Below are positions 7,787 to 16,286 of a stretch of DNA of 64,000 nucleotides, piece by piece. The DNA comes from Pelomonas sp. Root1217 (GTDB lineage Bacteria > Pseudomonadota > Gammaproteobacteria > Burkholderiales > Burkholderiaceae_C), in assembly GCF_001425705.1 (NCBI RefSeq), contig NZ_LMDC01000023.1:125463-189462 (forward strand), in the 5' to 3' direction. Position numbers and translations under genes: made by a program. The notes beneath the pieces are model-generated. The model saw only the letters and a list, made by a program, of their open reading frames with translations. It did not search any database and had not been told where the DNA came from. Every line of letters starts with the position of its first letter. Position 1 is the first letter of the stretch.

Positions 7787-9229
7787 ATGCCCACCGGTAC
7801 ACACCCGCCCCTGCAGCGCGGCGCCAGCCTGCCGTTGGCCGGCCAACTGGCCGAGCGCTACGCCCAGCGCATCCGCGAGCGCCTGCTGCTGCCCGGCGCC
7901 CGCCTGCCTTCGGTGCGCGACTGCGCGCGCCAGCACGGCGTCAGCCCGCACACCGTCGTGGCCGCCTACGACCAGCTGCAGGCCGCCGGGCTGCTGGAGG
8001 CGCGCCAGCAGCGCGGCTTCTTCGTGCGTGACAGCCGGCCTGCCACCGCCCGGGCCACGGCCCGCGCGCCCGCCATGGCCATGCCGCGCCAGGCGCCCAT
8101 GGACGCCACCGCGCTGATCCGCGGCATGTTCGAGGCCGACGCGGCGCGCTCGCCCGGCCTGGGCACGCTGCCGGCCGACTGGCTGGACCCGACGCTGCTG
8201 CAGTCGGCCCTGCGCCGCCTGAACGCGGCCGACGCTCTCGGCCTGCAGGTCAGCTACGGCGACCCGAGCGGCGACGCCCGCCTGCGCGCGGCCCTCGGCC
8301 AGCGCCTGCACGACCTGGGCATCCACGCCACCCCGGCGCAGATCCTGACGACCAACGGCGCCACCCACGCGCTGGACCTCATCATCCGCACCCAGCTGCA
8401 GCCGGGCGATGCCGTGCTGGTCGACGACCCCGGCTGGGCCATCATGTTTGCCCGCCTGAGCCAGGCCGGCATCCGCCTGCTGCCCGTGCCGCGCAGTGCC
8501 CAAGGGCCGGACCTGGAAGTGCTCCACGCGCTGGCCGCCGCGCATTCGCCGCGCGCCTACCTGACCGTGTCCGTGCTGCACAACCCGACCGGCCACAGCC
8601 TCAACCTGGCCGGCGCCCACAAGCTGCTGCGCCTGGCCGACGAACATGACTTCTTCATCGTCGAGGACGACAGCTACGGCTTCCTCGCCCCGGAGCACCT
8701 GCCGCGCCTGGCGGCCCTGGACGGCCTGCGCCGCGTGACCTATGTGTCGGGATTCTCCAAGGTGCTGACGCCGGCCTGGCGCGTCGGCTACCTGGCCGCT
8801 GCGCCCGAGCGCCTGCGCGCGCTGACCGACACCAAGCTGCTCGACGGCCTGACCAGCTCGCCGGTGCTGGAGCGTGCCGTGGCGCTGTGCCTGGAACAGG
8901 GGCGCCTGCGCCGCCACGCCCAGCGCCTGCGCGAACGCCTGGCCACGGCGCGCCAGCGCGTCTCGGCGCTCGCGGGCAAGCAGGGCTTTGCCTGGGCCGC
9001 GCCGCCGGACGGCCTGTTCGGCTGGCTGGACGTCGGTGTCGACACCGAGCGCCTGGCCCAGCCGCTGCTGGACGCCGGCTGGCTGACGGCGCCCGGCGCC
9101 CTCTTCAGCGCCACGCGCTGCCCGGGCTCGCTGATGCGCGTCAACATGGCCACCTCGCAGGACCCGACCTTCTGGCGCGCGCTGCGCGCCTGCGTGGATG
9201 CCTTGCAAGGCCGGGCGGCGCCCCCCTAG
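7787..9229 (+). CDS. MocR-type transcriptional regulator (GntR HTH + aminotransferase fold)
   Basis: 480 residues. An N-terminal winged HTH of GntR type (about residues 18-85, RIRERLLLPGARLPSVRD, then HGVSPHTVVAAYDQL) is followed by a linker and a full class I aminotransferase-like domain. The aminotransferase domain has HNPTGH, VEDDSYG and the PLP lysine Lys325 in SGFSKVLTPAWRVGYL. MocR proteins sense PLP or its adduct with an amine. The start at ATG 7787 is favoured because longer forms run over the operator. The likely target is the divergent DMT exporter, perhaps with the racemase, and the ligand is unknown. Confidence 0.88.
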   Translation: MPTGTHPPLQRGASLPLAGQLAERYAQRIRERLLLPGARLPSVRDCARQHGVSPHTVVAAYDQLQAAGLLEARQQRGFFVRDSRPATARATARAPAMAMPRQAPMDATALIRGMFEADAARSPGLGTLPADWLDPTLLQSALRRLNAADALGLQVSYGDPSGDARLRAALGQRLHDLGIHATPAQILTTNGATHALDLIIRTQLQPGDAVLVDDPGWAIMFARLSQAGIRLLPVPRSAQGPDLEVLHALAAAHSPRAYLTVSVLHNPTGHSLNLAGAHKLLRLADEHDFFIVEDDSYGFLAPEHLPRLAALDGLRRVTYVSGFSKVLTPAWRVGYLAAAPERLRALTDTKLLDGLTSSPVLERAVALCLEQGRLRRHAQRLRERLATARQRVSALAGKQGFAWAAPPDGLFGWLDVGVDTERLAQPLLDAGWLTAPGALFSATRCPGSLMRVNMATSQDPTFWRALRACVDALQGRAAPP

Positions 9230-9251
9230 GGTCATCCCACCTCGTTCGTCT

Positions 9252-9279
9252 GGCTCGCACGCCGCAGGGTCTGCGAGCC
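9252..9279 (+). terminator. Hairpin after the MocR gene
   Basis: GGCTCGCA (9252-9259) pairs exactly with TGCGAGCC (9272-9279) across a 12-base loop, 22 bases after the regulator stop. No T-run follows directly, so it is only a weak intrinsic-terminator candidate. Confidence 0.35.
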
Positions 9280-9404
9280 GACTTCGGCGGCCTGCAGGGC
9301 TGACAAAAAGTTCTCGCCGAGCGAGGGTTTGTTCGCCGGCCGGGCAGACCGTGGACGGCAGAATCCGGGCGCCGCGAAATCCTTTCAGCGGCCCTCCGGC
9401 GGCC

Positions 9405-10025
9405 ATGACAGACTCCTTGAAATTTCTCGTTGTAGACCCCCTGGCCGGCGTGCAGACCTTTGCACGCCAACTGCTGCAAAGCCGCGGTTTCGCCGCTGAC
9501 AACATCCTGTGCTGCGCCGACACCGACGCCGCCCTGGCCCAGGGCCTGCTCTTCAAGCCGCATTTCCTGATCACCGACTGGTTCGCCAAGGCGCCGCTGA
9601 GCGGCATCCAGCTCTACCAGCGCCTGCGCGAGGTGCAGCCGTCGCTGCACCTGTCCCTGCTGAGCTTCGAGGTGACGCCCGAGCACCAGTTCGAGGCCGA
9701 GGCCCACGGTGCCGACTTCCTGCTCAAGAAGCCCTTCACCGCCGAGCAGCTCAAGGCGGAGATGACGCGCTCCCTCGAGGCCCTGGCCAAGCGCTTGCCC
9801 GGCCTGCACGGCCAGGTCCGCGAGGTGATGCGCACGGCCAAGCCAGCGCCCCGGCCGGTAATGCCGGTCATGGCGCCCCTGCCCATCATCAAGCCGGGCG
9901 ACAAGGTGCGCTTCAACGGTGCCGTGCACGTGGCCCAGTACGTCGTGCACCGCCATGGCGAGACGGTGGTGCAGCTCAAGGGCCAGGGCGAACTCGTCCC
10001 GCTCGAGAAACTGCAGCGCGCCTAG
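9405..10025 (+). CDS. Receiver-domain protein with C-terminal extension
   Basis: 206 residues. Residues 1-120 form a CheY-like receiver: the acidic pocket is reduced to Asp11 (LVVDP), the probable phospho-acceptor is Asp58 (FLITDWF), and the conserved Lys lies in LLKKPFT near residue 107. After a proline-rich linker, the last 45 residues (IKPGDKVRFNGAVHVAQYVV onward) form a small beta-rich segment of unknown type, not a DNA-binding or enzymatic output domain. No kinase is adjacent. The ATG at 9405 follows a 175-base leader. It converges on the small membrane protein gene with a 4-base overlap. Confidence 0.75.
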   Translation: MTDSLKFLVVDPLAGVQTFARQLLQSRGFAADNILCCADTDAALAQGLLFKPHFLITDWFAKAPLSGIQLYQRLREVQPSLHLSLLSFEVTPEHQFEAEAHGADFLLKKPFTAEQLKAEMTRSLEALAKRLPGLHGQVREVMRTAKPAPRPVMPVMAPLPIIKPGDKVRFNGAVHVAQYVVHRHGETVVQLKGQGELVPLEKLQRA

Positions 10026-10402
10026 ACGATCACCACCAACAGCATCAGCAGCGGATAAGGCAGCGCCACCGTCGGGCGCAGCGCACTCTTCAGGTACTGC
10101 GACATCAATCCCGCGCCACGCGGCCGGCTGGCGAGCCAGTCGCTGTGCAACTGCATCGCCACCACGCCTTCGCCCGACTTCAGTCCCGCCTCGACAGCGA
10201 GCAGGCGATCACCCAGCCGCCCCTGAAAGGTCTTGAGCACGCCTTCCTGCAGCCACAGCAGAGCCAGCAGGGCCAGCGCCAGCGTGTTGTCCGGCACCAG
10301 CACGGTGGCGGCAAAGGCCACCAGCTTCACGCTCAGGGCCAGCGCCTCGTAGCGCTCGTGCTGGGACTGCAGGGCCAGCCATTCCTGGTGCAAGGCGTTC
10401 AC
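10022..10402 (-). CDS. Hypothetical small membrane protein
   Basis: 126 residues, no family recognised. It has a charged N-terminus (QEWLALQSQHERYEAL), a long hydrophobic stretch at about residues 22-52, a soluble middle, and a very hydrophobic C-terminus ending PYPLLMLLVVIV. That suggests two membrane segments with both ends on the same side. The GTG start at 10402 overlaps the uup stop (GTGA), so it is probably co-translated with uup. Its stop overlaps the convergent receiver gene by 4 bases. Confidence 0.6.
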   Translation of the reverse strand: MNALHQEWLALQSQHERYEALALSVKLVAFAATVLVPDNTLALALLALLWLQEGVLKTFQGRLGDRLLAVEAGLKSGEGVVAMQLHSDWLASRPRGAGLMSQYLKSALRPTVALPYPLLMLLVVIV

Positions 10403-12279
10403 TTCGCCTCCAGGATTTCCCAGCGCTCCATCAGCGTCAGCAATTCGGCATCGATGTCGGCGGCGCGGTCGGTCACCTCGGCGATGCGGGTCGCGCCTTG
10501 CGCGTACAGCTCACTGCCGGCCAGCAGCGCGTTCAGCTGCTTCTGCTCGGCCTCCAATGCGGCGATCTGCTTGGGGATCTCGTCGAGCTCGCGCTGCTCC
10601 TTGTAGCTGAGCTTGCGCTTGGTCGCGACGACCAGCGCCGGTTCAGGTGCGGGTGGTGGCGGCGTCGGCGCCGCGGCAGGCTTGGGCGCCGCCTGCGCCT
10701 GCAGGGCCGCCGCGCGCCGGGACTGCGTCAGCCAGTCCTGCACGCTGCCCTCGTACTCGCGCCAGCGCGCTTCGCCCTCGTAGACGATGGTCGACGTGAC
10801 GACGTTGTCCAGGAAGCGCCGGTCGTGGCTGACGAGGAAGACCGTGCCGTCGTAGTCGGCCAGCAGTTCCTCCAGCAGCTCCAGCGTCTCGATGTCGAGG
10901 TCGTTGGTGGGCTCGTCCAGCACCAGCACATTGGCCGGCCGCGCGAACAGGCGCGCCAGCAGCAGGCGGTTGCGCTCGCCGCCCGACAGCGTGCGCACCG
11001 GCGAGTTGGCACGTGCCGGCGAGAACAGGAAGTCGCCGAGGTAGCTCTTGACGTGCTTCTTCTGGTTGCCGATCTCGATCCACTCCGAGCCGGGGCTGAT
11101 GGTGTCGGCCAGCGTCGCGTCGAGGTTGAGCGTGTCGCGCATCTGGTCGAAGTAGGCGACCGTCATCTTGGAACCCAGGCGCACGCTGCCGCTGTCCGGC
11201 GGAAGCTCGCCGAGAATCATCTTCAGCAGCGTCGTCTTGCCGGCGCCGTTGGGGCCGATCAGGCCGACCTTGTCGCCGCGCAGGATGGTGGACGTGAAGC
11301 CGCGCACGATGGCACGCTCGCCGTAGCTCTTGGACACGTCCTCCAGCTCCGCGACGATCTTGCCGCTGGCGCCGCCGGTGTCGATGTCCAGCCTGACCTT
11401 GCCCTGCACGTCGCGCCGCGCGGCATGAGCCTGGCGCATGGCCTCCAGGCGCTGGATGCGCGCCACCGAACGCGTGCGACGCGCCTCGACGCCCTTGCGG
11501 ATCCAGACCTCTTCCTGCGCCAGCAGCTTGTCGAAGCGGGCGTTGAACAGCGCCTCGTTCTCCAGCTCATAGGCCTTGGCGGCCTGGAAGGCGGCGTAGT
11601 TGCCCGGGTAGCCGCGCAGCTGGCCGCGGTCCAGCTCGACGATGCGGTTGGCCACGTTGTCGAGGAACGCCCGGTCGTGGGTGATCAGCAGCAGCGAGCC
11701 CTTGAAGTCGTTCAGCAGGCCTTCCAGCCAGGTGATGGCGTCCAGGTCCAGGTGGTTGGTGGGCTCGTCCAGCAGCAGCACGTCCGGCTGCGCGACCAGC
11801 GCCCGGCCCAGCGCGACCCGCTTCTTCAGGCCGCCGGACAGCGTGCTCACCAGGCGTGAGCCGTCCAGGCCCAGGCGGTGGAGGGTCTCCTCGACGCGCT
11901 GCTCCCAGTTCCAGGCGCCGATGTGCTCGATGCGCTCCTGCACCCAGGCCAGGTCGTCGTTCTCGTCATGGATCTCGTAGCGTTCGCGCAGCGCCTTGTG
12001 CTCGGCCACGCCCTCGCTGATGACATCAAAGATGGTCGCGTCGCCGCGCAGCTCGGGCTCCTGCGGCACATAGACGTTGGTCAGGCCTTGCTGCTGCTGC
12101 AGCAGGCCGTCGTCGAGCTTCTCGAGGCCGGCAAGGATCTTCAGCAACGAGGACTTGCCCGTGCCGTTGCGGCCGATGAGGCCGACGCGCTCGCCGACTT
12201 CGAGGGAAAAGCCGGCACCGTCGAGCAGCGCGACGTGGCCGAAAGCGAGGTGGGCGTTGGTGAGGGAGAGGACTGCCAT
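10399..12279 (-). CDS. uup: ABC-F family ATPase Uup
   Basis: A 626-residue soluble ABC-F protein with two nucleotide-binding domains. The first has Walker A GRNGTGKSS near residue 40, LSGGLKKRVALGRAL and LLLDEPTNHLD. The second has Walker A GPNGAGKTT, LSGGERNRLLLARLF and LVLDEPTNDLD. A linker of about 80 residues joins them. The C-terminal tail is coiled-coil (KLSYKEQRELDEIPKQIAAL onward), the Uup hallmark that binds branched DNA. Uup reduces precise transposon excision and influences ribosome or replication stress. The ATG is at 12279. It is upstream of the small membrane gene. Confidence 0.92.
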   Translation of the reverse strand: MAVLSLTNAHLAFGHVALLDGAGFSLEVGERVGLIGRNGTGKSSLLKILAGLEKLDDGLLQQQQGLTNVYVPQEPELRGDATIFDVISEGVAEHKALRERYEIHDENDDLAWVQERIEHIGAWNWEQRVEETLHRLGLDGSRLVSTLSGGLKKRVALGRALVAQPDVLLLDEPTNHLDLDAITWLEGLLNDFKGSLLLITHDRAFLDNVANRIVELDRGQLRGYPGNYAAFQAAKAYELENEALFNARFDKLLAQEEVWIRKGVEARRTRSVARIQRLEAMRQAHAARRDVQGKVRLDIDTGGASGKIVAELEDVSKSYGERAIVRGFTSTILRGDKVGLIGPNGAGKTTLLKMILGELPPDSGSVRLGSKMTVAYFDQMRDTLNLDATLADTISPGSEWIEIGNQKKHVKSYLGDFLFSPARANSPVRTLSGGERNRLLLARLFARPANVLVLDEPTNDLDIETLELLEELLADYDGTVFLVSHDRRFLDNVVTSTIVYEGEARWREYEGSVQDWLTQSRRAAALQAQAAPKPAAAPTPPPPAPEPALVVATKRKLSYKEQRELDEIPKQIAALEAEQKQLNALLAGSELYAQGATRIAEVTDRAADIDAELLTLMERWEILEAK

Positions 12280-12301
12280 CCCTCGATTGTCCCTCGGCGG
12301 T

Positions 12302-13192
12302 TCAAACGGCCCTCAGCGACGGCGTTGCCGACAGATGGGCCTGCACCTGCTCCATGACGGCCGGGTCGCTGAGCAGGCGGCGGTGGCCGAGGTTCTCGGT
12401 GACGTGCAGGCGGCCGGCGCTCAGACCGGCGAGCAGGGTCTCGCTGCCGGCGATGGGCGCCGTGAGGTCTCCGCGGTCGTGCACCAGCAACGTCGGCTGG
12501 TTCACGCGCAAGGCCAGCCAGCCGGGCTCGAAATGCCCCAGCGACGCACCCTCGCGCTGCTCGAAATGGCCGCGCATGCGCGCCGCCAGGCCCTCGCCCG
12601 TGCCCATGGCCTGGGCGAACCAGCGCAGGAACTGCCAGGGCGCCGGCGCCAGCGCGACCAGCGCCGCACGCCGCACCGGCAGGCCGCGCGCCAGCGCATG
12701 GGACATGGCCATCGCGCCGAGTGAATGCGCGACGACACCGTCCCAGGGACCGAAGCGCGCCGTGACGGCAAAGATCGCCCTCACCCACTGCAGCAGATTG
12801 CTGCGCCAGCCGCTGCTGCGGCCATGGGCCGGCAGGTCCAGCAGCACCGGCTCGAACCCCGCCGCCGCCAGCGTGTCGGCCAGCGGCCGCATCTGTTGGG
12901 CGTCGCCGGCCCAGCCGTGGGTCAGCAACACCTTGGGCCGGCCCGGCTCGATGTCGCGGCGCTCCCAGACACTGACATGGCCGCCCTCGAAGGGCAGCTG
13001 GCGCTCCACCCAGGGCCGTGGCACGGCGCGCGAGCGGGCCAGCCATTTGGTCGGCATCGGCGTGAAGAACAGGCCCAGCGCGACCCGCGTGCCGAGGCTG
13101 GGCGAGACATGCTGCAGGCCGCGCAGCAGGGCGGCGACGCCGCGTGCGGCCGGGGAGGCAAAGAAGGCGGCGGCGGGATTGTGGGTGCTCAT
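12302..13192 (-). CDS. Alpha/beta hydrolase
   Basis: A 296-residue alpha/beta-hydrolase-fold protein. The nucleophile elbow is AHSLG (Ser), the oxyanion region reads LLTHGWAGDAQQM, the acid region is LVHDRGDLTAP, and the catalytic His is in ENLGHRRLL. This is a complete triad. The substrate is unknown. The ATG at 13192 sits 19 bases downstream of a perfect CGCACGATCGTGCG palindrome, the same operator found in front of the adjacent tetR gene. Repression by that TetR protein, and a role in handling an ester or lipid-like ligand, are likely. Confidence 0.85.
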   Translation of the reverse strand: MSTHNPAAAFFASPAARGVAALLRGLQHVSPSLGTRVALGLFFTPMPTKWLARSRAVPRPWVERQLPFEGGHVSVWERRDIEPGRPKVLLTHGWAGDAQQMRPLADTLAAAGFEPVLLDLPAHGRSSGWRSNLLQWVRAIFAVTARFGPWDGVVAHSLGAMAMSHALARGLPVRRAALVALAPAPWQFLRWFAQAMGTGEGLAARMRGHFEQREGASLGHFEPGWLALRVNQPTLLVHDRGDLTAPIAGSETLLAGLSAGRLHVTENLGHRRLLSDPAVMEQVQAHLSATPSLRAV

Positions 13193-13210
13193 CGCTGTGG
13201 CTCCTGATTT

Positions 13211-13224
13211 CGCACGATCGTGCG
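13211..13224. promoter_or_regulatory. TetR operator O1 (hydrolase promoter)
   Basis: A perfect 14-base palindrome, CGCACGATCGTGCG, between the tetR stop and the hydrolase ATG. Its 12-base core, GCACGATCGTGC, is repeated exactly at 13873-13884 in front of tetR. The shared palindrome around a TetR gene strongly suggests that it is the repressor site. Confidence 0.75.
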
Positions 13225-13242
13225 ACGTTTTGGCAAAAAAAA

Positions 13243-13860
13243 TCAACTCGGGCTGGCGGGGCTTCTGGCGGCGGCCAGCATGCGCTCCCAGGCCTTGATG
13301 CCGCGCGCGTGGACCAGGGGGTCGCGCAGGAAGCGAGTGTCGCGCAGCAGGCCGGTGAAGAGGGCGTCCATCTCGAAGACGAACTGCTCGACGTCGAGGT
13401 CGGCGCGCAGATGGCCGGCCTCGATGGCCTGCAGAACGGTGCGGCGCAGCGCCACGCGCAATCTCAGCACGCCGTCGAGGAGCTGGTCACGCACCGGACC
13501 CTCGCGGTCGTCGTATTCGAAGGCTCCCGCCGTGTAGAGACAGGAGCGCGTGCGATCGGTGTTGGTGGCGCGCGCCAGCCAGCGGCGCATGATGAGGTCC
13601 AGCCGCGGCAGGCCGCGCGGCTCGCGCATGGCGGGCACGAAAACGTCCTGCTGGAAGCGCCGGTCGTACTCCAGCAGCACGGCCACCTGCAGCTGCTCGC
13701 GCGAGCCGACGCGCGAGAACACGCCGCTCTTGGACAGCTCCAGGCGCTTGGCCAACTCACCGATTGACAGGCTCTCCAGCCCGCCTTCGGAGGCCATGGC
13801 CAGGGCGGCATCGATGATGGCGGCCAGCGTGGTTTCGGCGCGTTCGCTGCGGGTTTCCAT
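13243..13860 (-). CDS. TetR/AcrR family transcriptional regulator
   Basis: A 205-residue repressor. The N-terminal HTH is at about residues 10-56 (TLAAIIDAALAMASEGGLESLSIGELAKRL, then SKSGVFSRVGSREQL), and the C-terminal part is an all-helical ligand domain with a LARATNTDRTRSCLYTAGAFEYDDR pattern seen in one group of Burkholderiales TetR proteins. It is flanked by two copies of GCACGATCGTGC: one 12 bases before its own ATG and one before the alpha/beta hydrolase. It probably represses itself and the hydrolase. The ligand is unknown. Confidence 0.9.
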   Translation of the reverse strand: METRSERAETTLAAIIDAALAMASEGGLESLSIGELAKRLELSKSGVFSRVGSREQLQVAVLLEYDRRFQQDVFVPAMREPRGLPRLDLIMRRWLARATNTDRTRSCLYTAGAFEYDDREGPVRDQLLDGVLRLRVALRRTVLQAIEAGHLRADLDVEQFVFEMDALFTGLLRDTRFLRDPLVHARGIKAWERMLAAARSPASPS

Positions 13861-13872
13861 GCCCGCAATTTA

Positions 13873-13884
13873 GCACGATCGTGC
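13873..13884. promoter_or_regulatory. TetR operator O2 (tetR promoter)
   Basis: A perfect palindrome, GCACGATCGTGC, 12 bases upstream of the tetR ATG (13860), identical to the core of O1 at 13211-13224. Its place over the probable ribosome site and start region suits autorepression. It also lies just after the dctA stop (13895). Confidence 0.75.
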
Positions 13885-13894
13885 GAGACCCTGT

Positions 13895-15241
13895 CTATTT
13901 GGAGGTCACTGCGCCGGGCATGTGCTGGTCCACGGCGTCCAGCACCTCCTCGGGCTCGTCGGACTCGGCGGGCGTCTCGTTGTTCAGCACCGCCTGCATG
14001 CGCGCCGTGTCGAGGTCGCCCGTCCACTTGCCGACGACGACGGTGGCAACGCCATTGCCGATCAGATTGGTCAGCGCCCGTGCCTCGGACATGAAGCGGT
14101 CGATGCCCAGGATGAGCGCCAGCCCCGCCACCGGCACGCCGCCCACCGCCGACAGCGTCGCTGCCAGCACGATGAAGCCGCTGCCCGTCACGCCGGCCGC
14201 GCCCTTGCTGGTGAGCAGCAGCACGCCCAGCAGCGTGAGCTGCTGTGTCAGCGTCATCGGCGTGTCCGTCGCCTGGGCGATGAAGACGGCGGCCATCGTC
14301 AGGTAGATGGAGGTGCCGTCGAGGTTGAAGGAATAGCCGGTCGGGATGACGAGGCCGACGGTGGACTTGCGCACGCCCAGGTTCTCGAGCTTGGCCATCA
14401 TGCGCGGCAGCACCGACTCGCTGGACGAGGTGCCCAGCACGATGAAAAGTTCTTCCTTGATGTACTTGATGAACTTCCACACGGAGAAGCCGTGCAGCCT
14501 GGCGATGGTGCCCAGCACGATGAAGATGAAGATCAGGCAGGTGGCATAGAAGGTGCCCATCAGCTTGGCCAGCGAGATCAGCGAGCCGACGCCGTACTTG
14601 CCGATGGTGAAGGCCATCGCGCCGAAGGCGCCGATGGGCGCGATCTTCATGATCATGCCGACGATGGCGAACAGCACATGCGAGGTCTTCTCGATGCCGT
14701 CGAACACCAGCGTGCCGCGGCCGCCGAAGCGGTGCAGCGCGAAACCGAACAGCAGCGAGAACAGCAGCACCTGCAGCATCTCGCCCTTGGCAAAGGCGTC
14801 CACCACCGTGGTCGGGATGATGGCCAGCAGGAAGTCCACCGTGCCCTGCAGCTTGCCTGGGCCGGTGTAGGCGGCAATGCCCTTGGTGTCCAGCGTCTTG
14901 GGGTCCACATGCATGCCCTCGCCGGGCTGCAACACGTTGACGACGATGAGGCCGACGATGAGGGCGATGCTCGACACGATCTCGAAGTACAGCAGCGCAT
15001 AGCCGCCGGTCTTGCCGACGCGCTTCATGTCCTCCATGCCCGCGATGCCCACCACCACCGTGCAGAAGATGATGGGCGCGATGATCATCTTGATCAGCTT
15101 GATGAAGCCGTCACCCAACGGCTTCAGGGCCTCACCTGTCTGCGGCCAGAAATGCCCCACGACGACGCCGATGACGATGGCCGTGATGACCTGGGCGTAG
15201 AGGGAGCGATAGATGGGCGGGCGCCCGGTGGCAGCTTGCAT
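13895..15241 (-). CDS. dctA: C4-dicarboxylate/cation symporter DctA
   Basis: A 448-residue member of the DAACS family (glutamate-transporter fold), the usual DctA length. It has [20 protein letters not shown] at the N-terminus, the serine-rich [13 protein letters not shown] re-entrant loop, [20 protein letters not shown], and the C-terminal [26 protein letters not shown]. It imports succinate, fumarate and malate with cations. The ATG at 15241 is preferred over an upstream TTG because GGAG lies 8 bases before it. No dctBD regulator is adjacent, and the next gene downstream is tetR. Confidence 0.93.
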   Translation of the reverse strand: MQAATGRPPIYRSLYAQVITAIVIGVVVGHFWPQTGEALKPLGDGFIKLIKMIIAPIIFCTVVVGIAGMEDMKRVGKTGGYALLYFEIVSSIALIVGLIVVNVLQPGEGMHVDPKTLDTKGIAAYTGPGKLQGTVDFLLAIIPTTVVDAFAKGEMLQVLLFSLLFGFALHRFGGRGTLVFDGIEKTSHVLFAIVGMIMKIAPIGAFGAMAFTIGKYGVGSLISLAKLMGTFYATCLIFIFIVLGTIARLHGFSVWKFIKYIKEELFIVLGTSSSESVLPRMMAKLENLGVRKSTVGLVIPTGYSFNLDGTSIYLTMAAVFIAQATDTPMTLTQQLTLLGVLLLTSKGAAGVTGSGFIVLAATLSAVGGVPVAGLALILGIDRFMSEARALTNLIGNGVATVVVGKWTGDLDTARMQAVLNNETPAESDEPEEVLDAVDQHMPGAVTSK

Positions 15242-15355
15242 GCGCGTCTCCAACAGTTCTTCGAGCGGAACTGGCTTCGGCGGCAGCTTAGGTGCGAAGG
15301 TCGGCGGCGGCGACTGTGGCTTCCCACAAGAATTGCAAAGCCGGCGCCAGACCCC

Positions 15356-16180
15356 CTAGAACAATTGGCTGGCGTGGTGGCGCAGGTGGTCGGCCATGAA
15401 GCTGGCGATGAAGTAGTAGCCGTGGTCGTAGCCGGCATGGCGGCGCAGCGTCAAGGGCTGGCCCTTGGCAGCGCAGGCGGCCTCGAAGGCCTCGGGGTGC
15501 AGTTGCTCGGCCAGGAACTTGTCGGCCAGGCCCTGGTCGATGAGGATGCCCTGCGGGTAGGGCGCACTGGCCTGCGACTGCATCAGCGCGCTGGCGTCGT
15601 GGGCCGCCCAGGCGGCGCGGTCTTCGCCCAGATAGCCGCTGAAGGCCTTGCGCCCCCACGGGCAGCGCATCGGCGCCGCGATGGGCGCAAAGGCCGACAA
15701 CGACGCGAAGCGGCCCGGGTGGCGCAGCGCCAGCGTCAGCGCGCCGTGTCCGCCCATGGAGTGGCCGAACAGGCCGACGCGCGCCAGCCCCGTCTCGCCC
15801 TGCACCGCGGGCAGCAACTCCTTCATCAGCCAGCTTTCCATGCGCCAGTGCTGCGCCCAGGGCGGCTGCGTCGCATCCAGACAGAAGCCCGCGCCAACGC
15901 CGAAGTCCCAGGCGTCGCTCTCGCCCGGAACGCCGGCGCCGCGCGGGCTGGTGTCCGGCGTCAACAGGGTCAGGCCCAGCTCGGCCGCAACGGCCTGGGC
16001 GCCGGCCTTCATGGCGAAGGTCTCTTCGGTGCAGGTGAGGCCCGCCAGGAAGACCAGCAGCGCCCGCGGCTCGGGCGGCAGGAAGAGGCCGAAGCGCATC
16101 GGCAGGCCGATCTCGGCCGAGTCGTGCTGGCAAAAGCGCTGGGTGCCGCCAAAGCAGCGGTGTTCGTTCAGGATCTGCAT
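15356..16180 (-). CDS. fghA: S-formylglutathione hydrolase
   Basis: A 274-residue esterase-D-type alpha/beta hydrolase that completes glutathione-dependent formaldehyde detoxification by hydrolysing S-formylglutathione to formate. It has the [15 protein letters not shown] region, the nucleophile in [10 protein letters not shown], the Asp region in [10 protein letters not shown], and the catalytic His in GYDHGYYFI. The ATG at 16180 is directly preceded by a hairpin-rich leader. The usual partner, S-(hydroxymethyl)glutathione dehydrogenase (adhC/frmA), is not next to it, so it stands alone here. Confidence 0.93.
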   Translation of the reverse strand: MQILNEHRCFGGTQRFCQHDSAEIGLPMRFGLFLPPEPRALLVFLAGLTCTEETFAMKAGAQAVAAELGLTLLTPDTSPRGAGVPGESDAWDFGVGAGFCLDATQPPWAQHWRMESWLMKELLPAVQGETGLARVGLFGHSMGGHGALTLALRHPGRFASLSAFAPIAAPMRCPWGRKAFSGYLGEDRAAWAAHDASALMQSQASAPYPQGILIDQGLADKFLAEQLHPEAFEAACAAKGQPLTLRRHAGYDHGYYFIASFMADHLRHHASQLF

Positions 16181-16252
16181 CAGTGCCGGCCCGACCGCCC
16201 GAAGGGCACTGACGCCCCCTCGCGGGGCAGGAAACGAAGTTGACGTGGGGGC
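16181..16252. repeat. Hairpin-rich element between fghA and cca
   Basis: CAGTGCC (16181-16187) pairs with GGCACTG (16205-16211). GCCCC (16214-16218) pairs with GGGGC (16224-16228), or alternatively GCCCCC (16214-16219) pairs with GGGGGC (16247-16252). The overlapping, mutually exclusive stems fill the divergent gap between fghA and cca. It looks like an intergenic repeat unit or a leader with alternative folds. Only one copy is in this window. Confidence 0.45.
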
Positions 16253-16286
16253 TTCATGCCCACAGTGTGGCCGCAGAATCGGCGTC

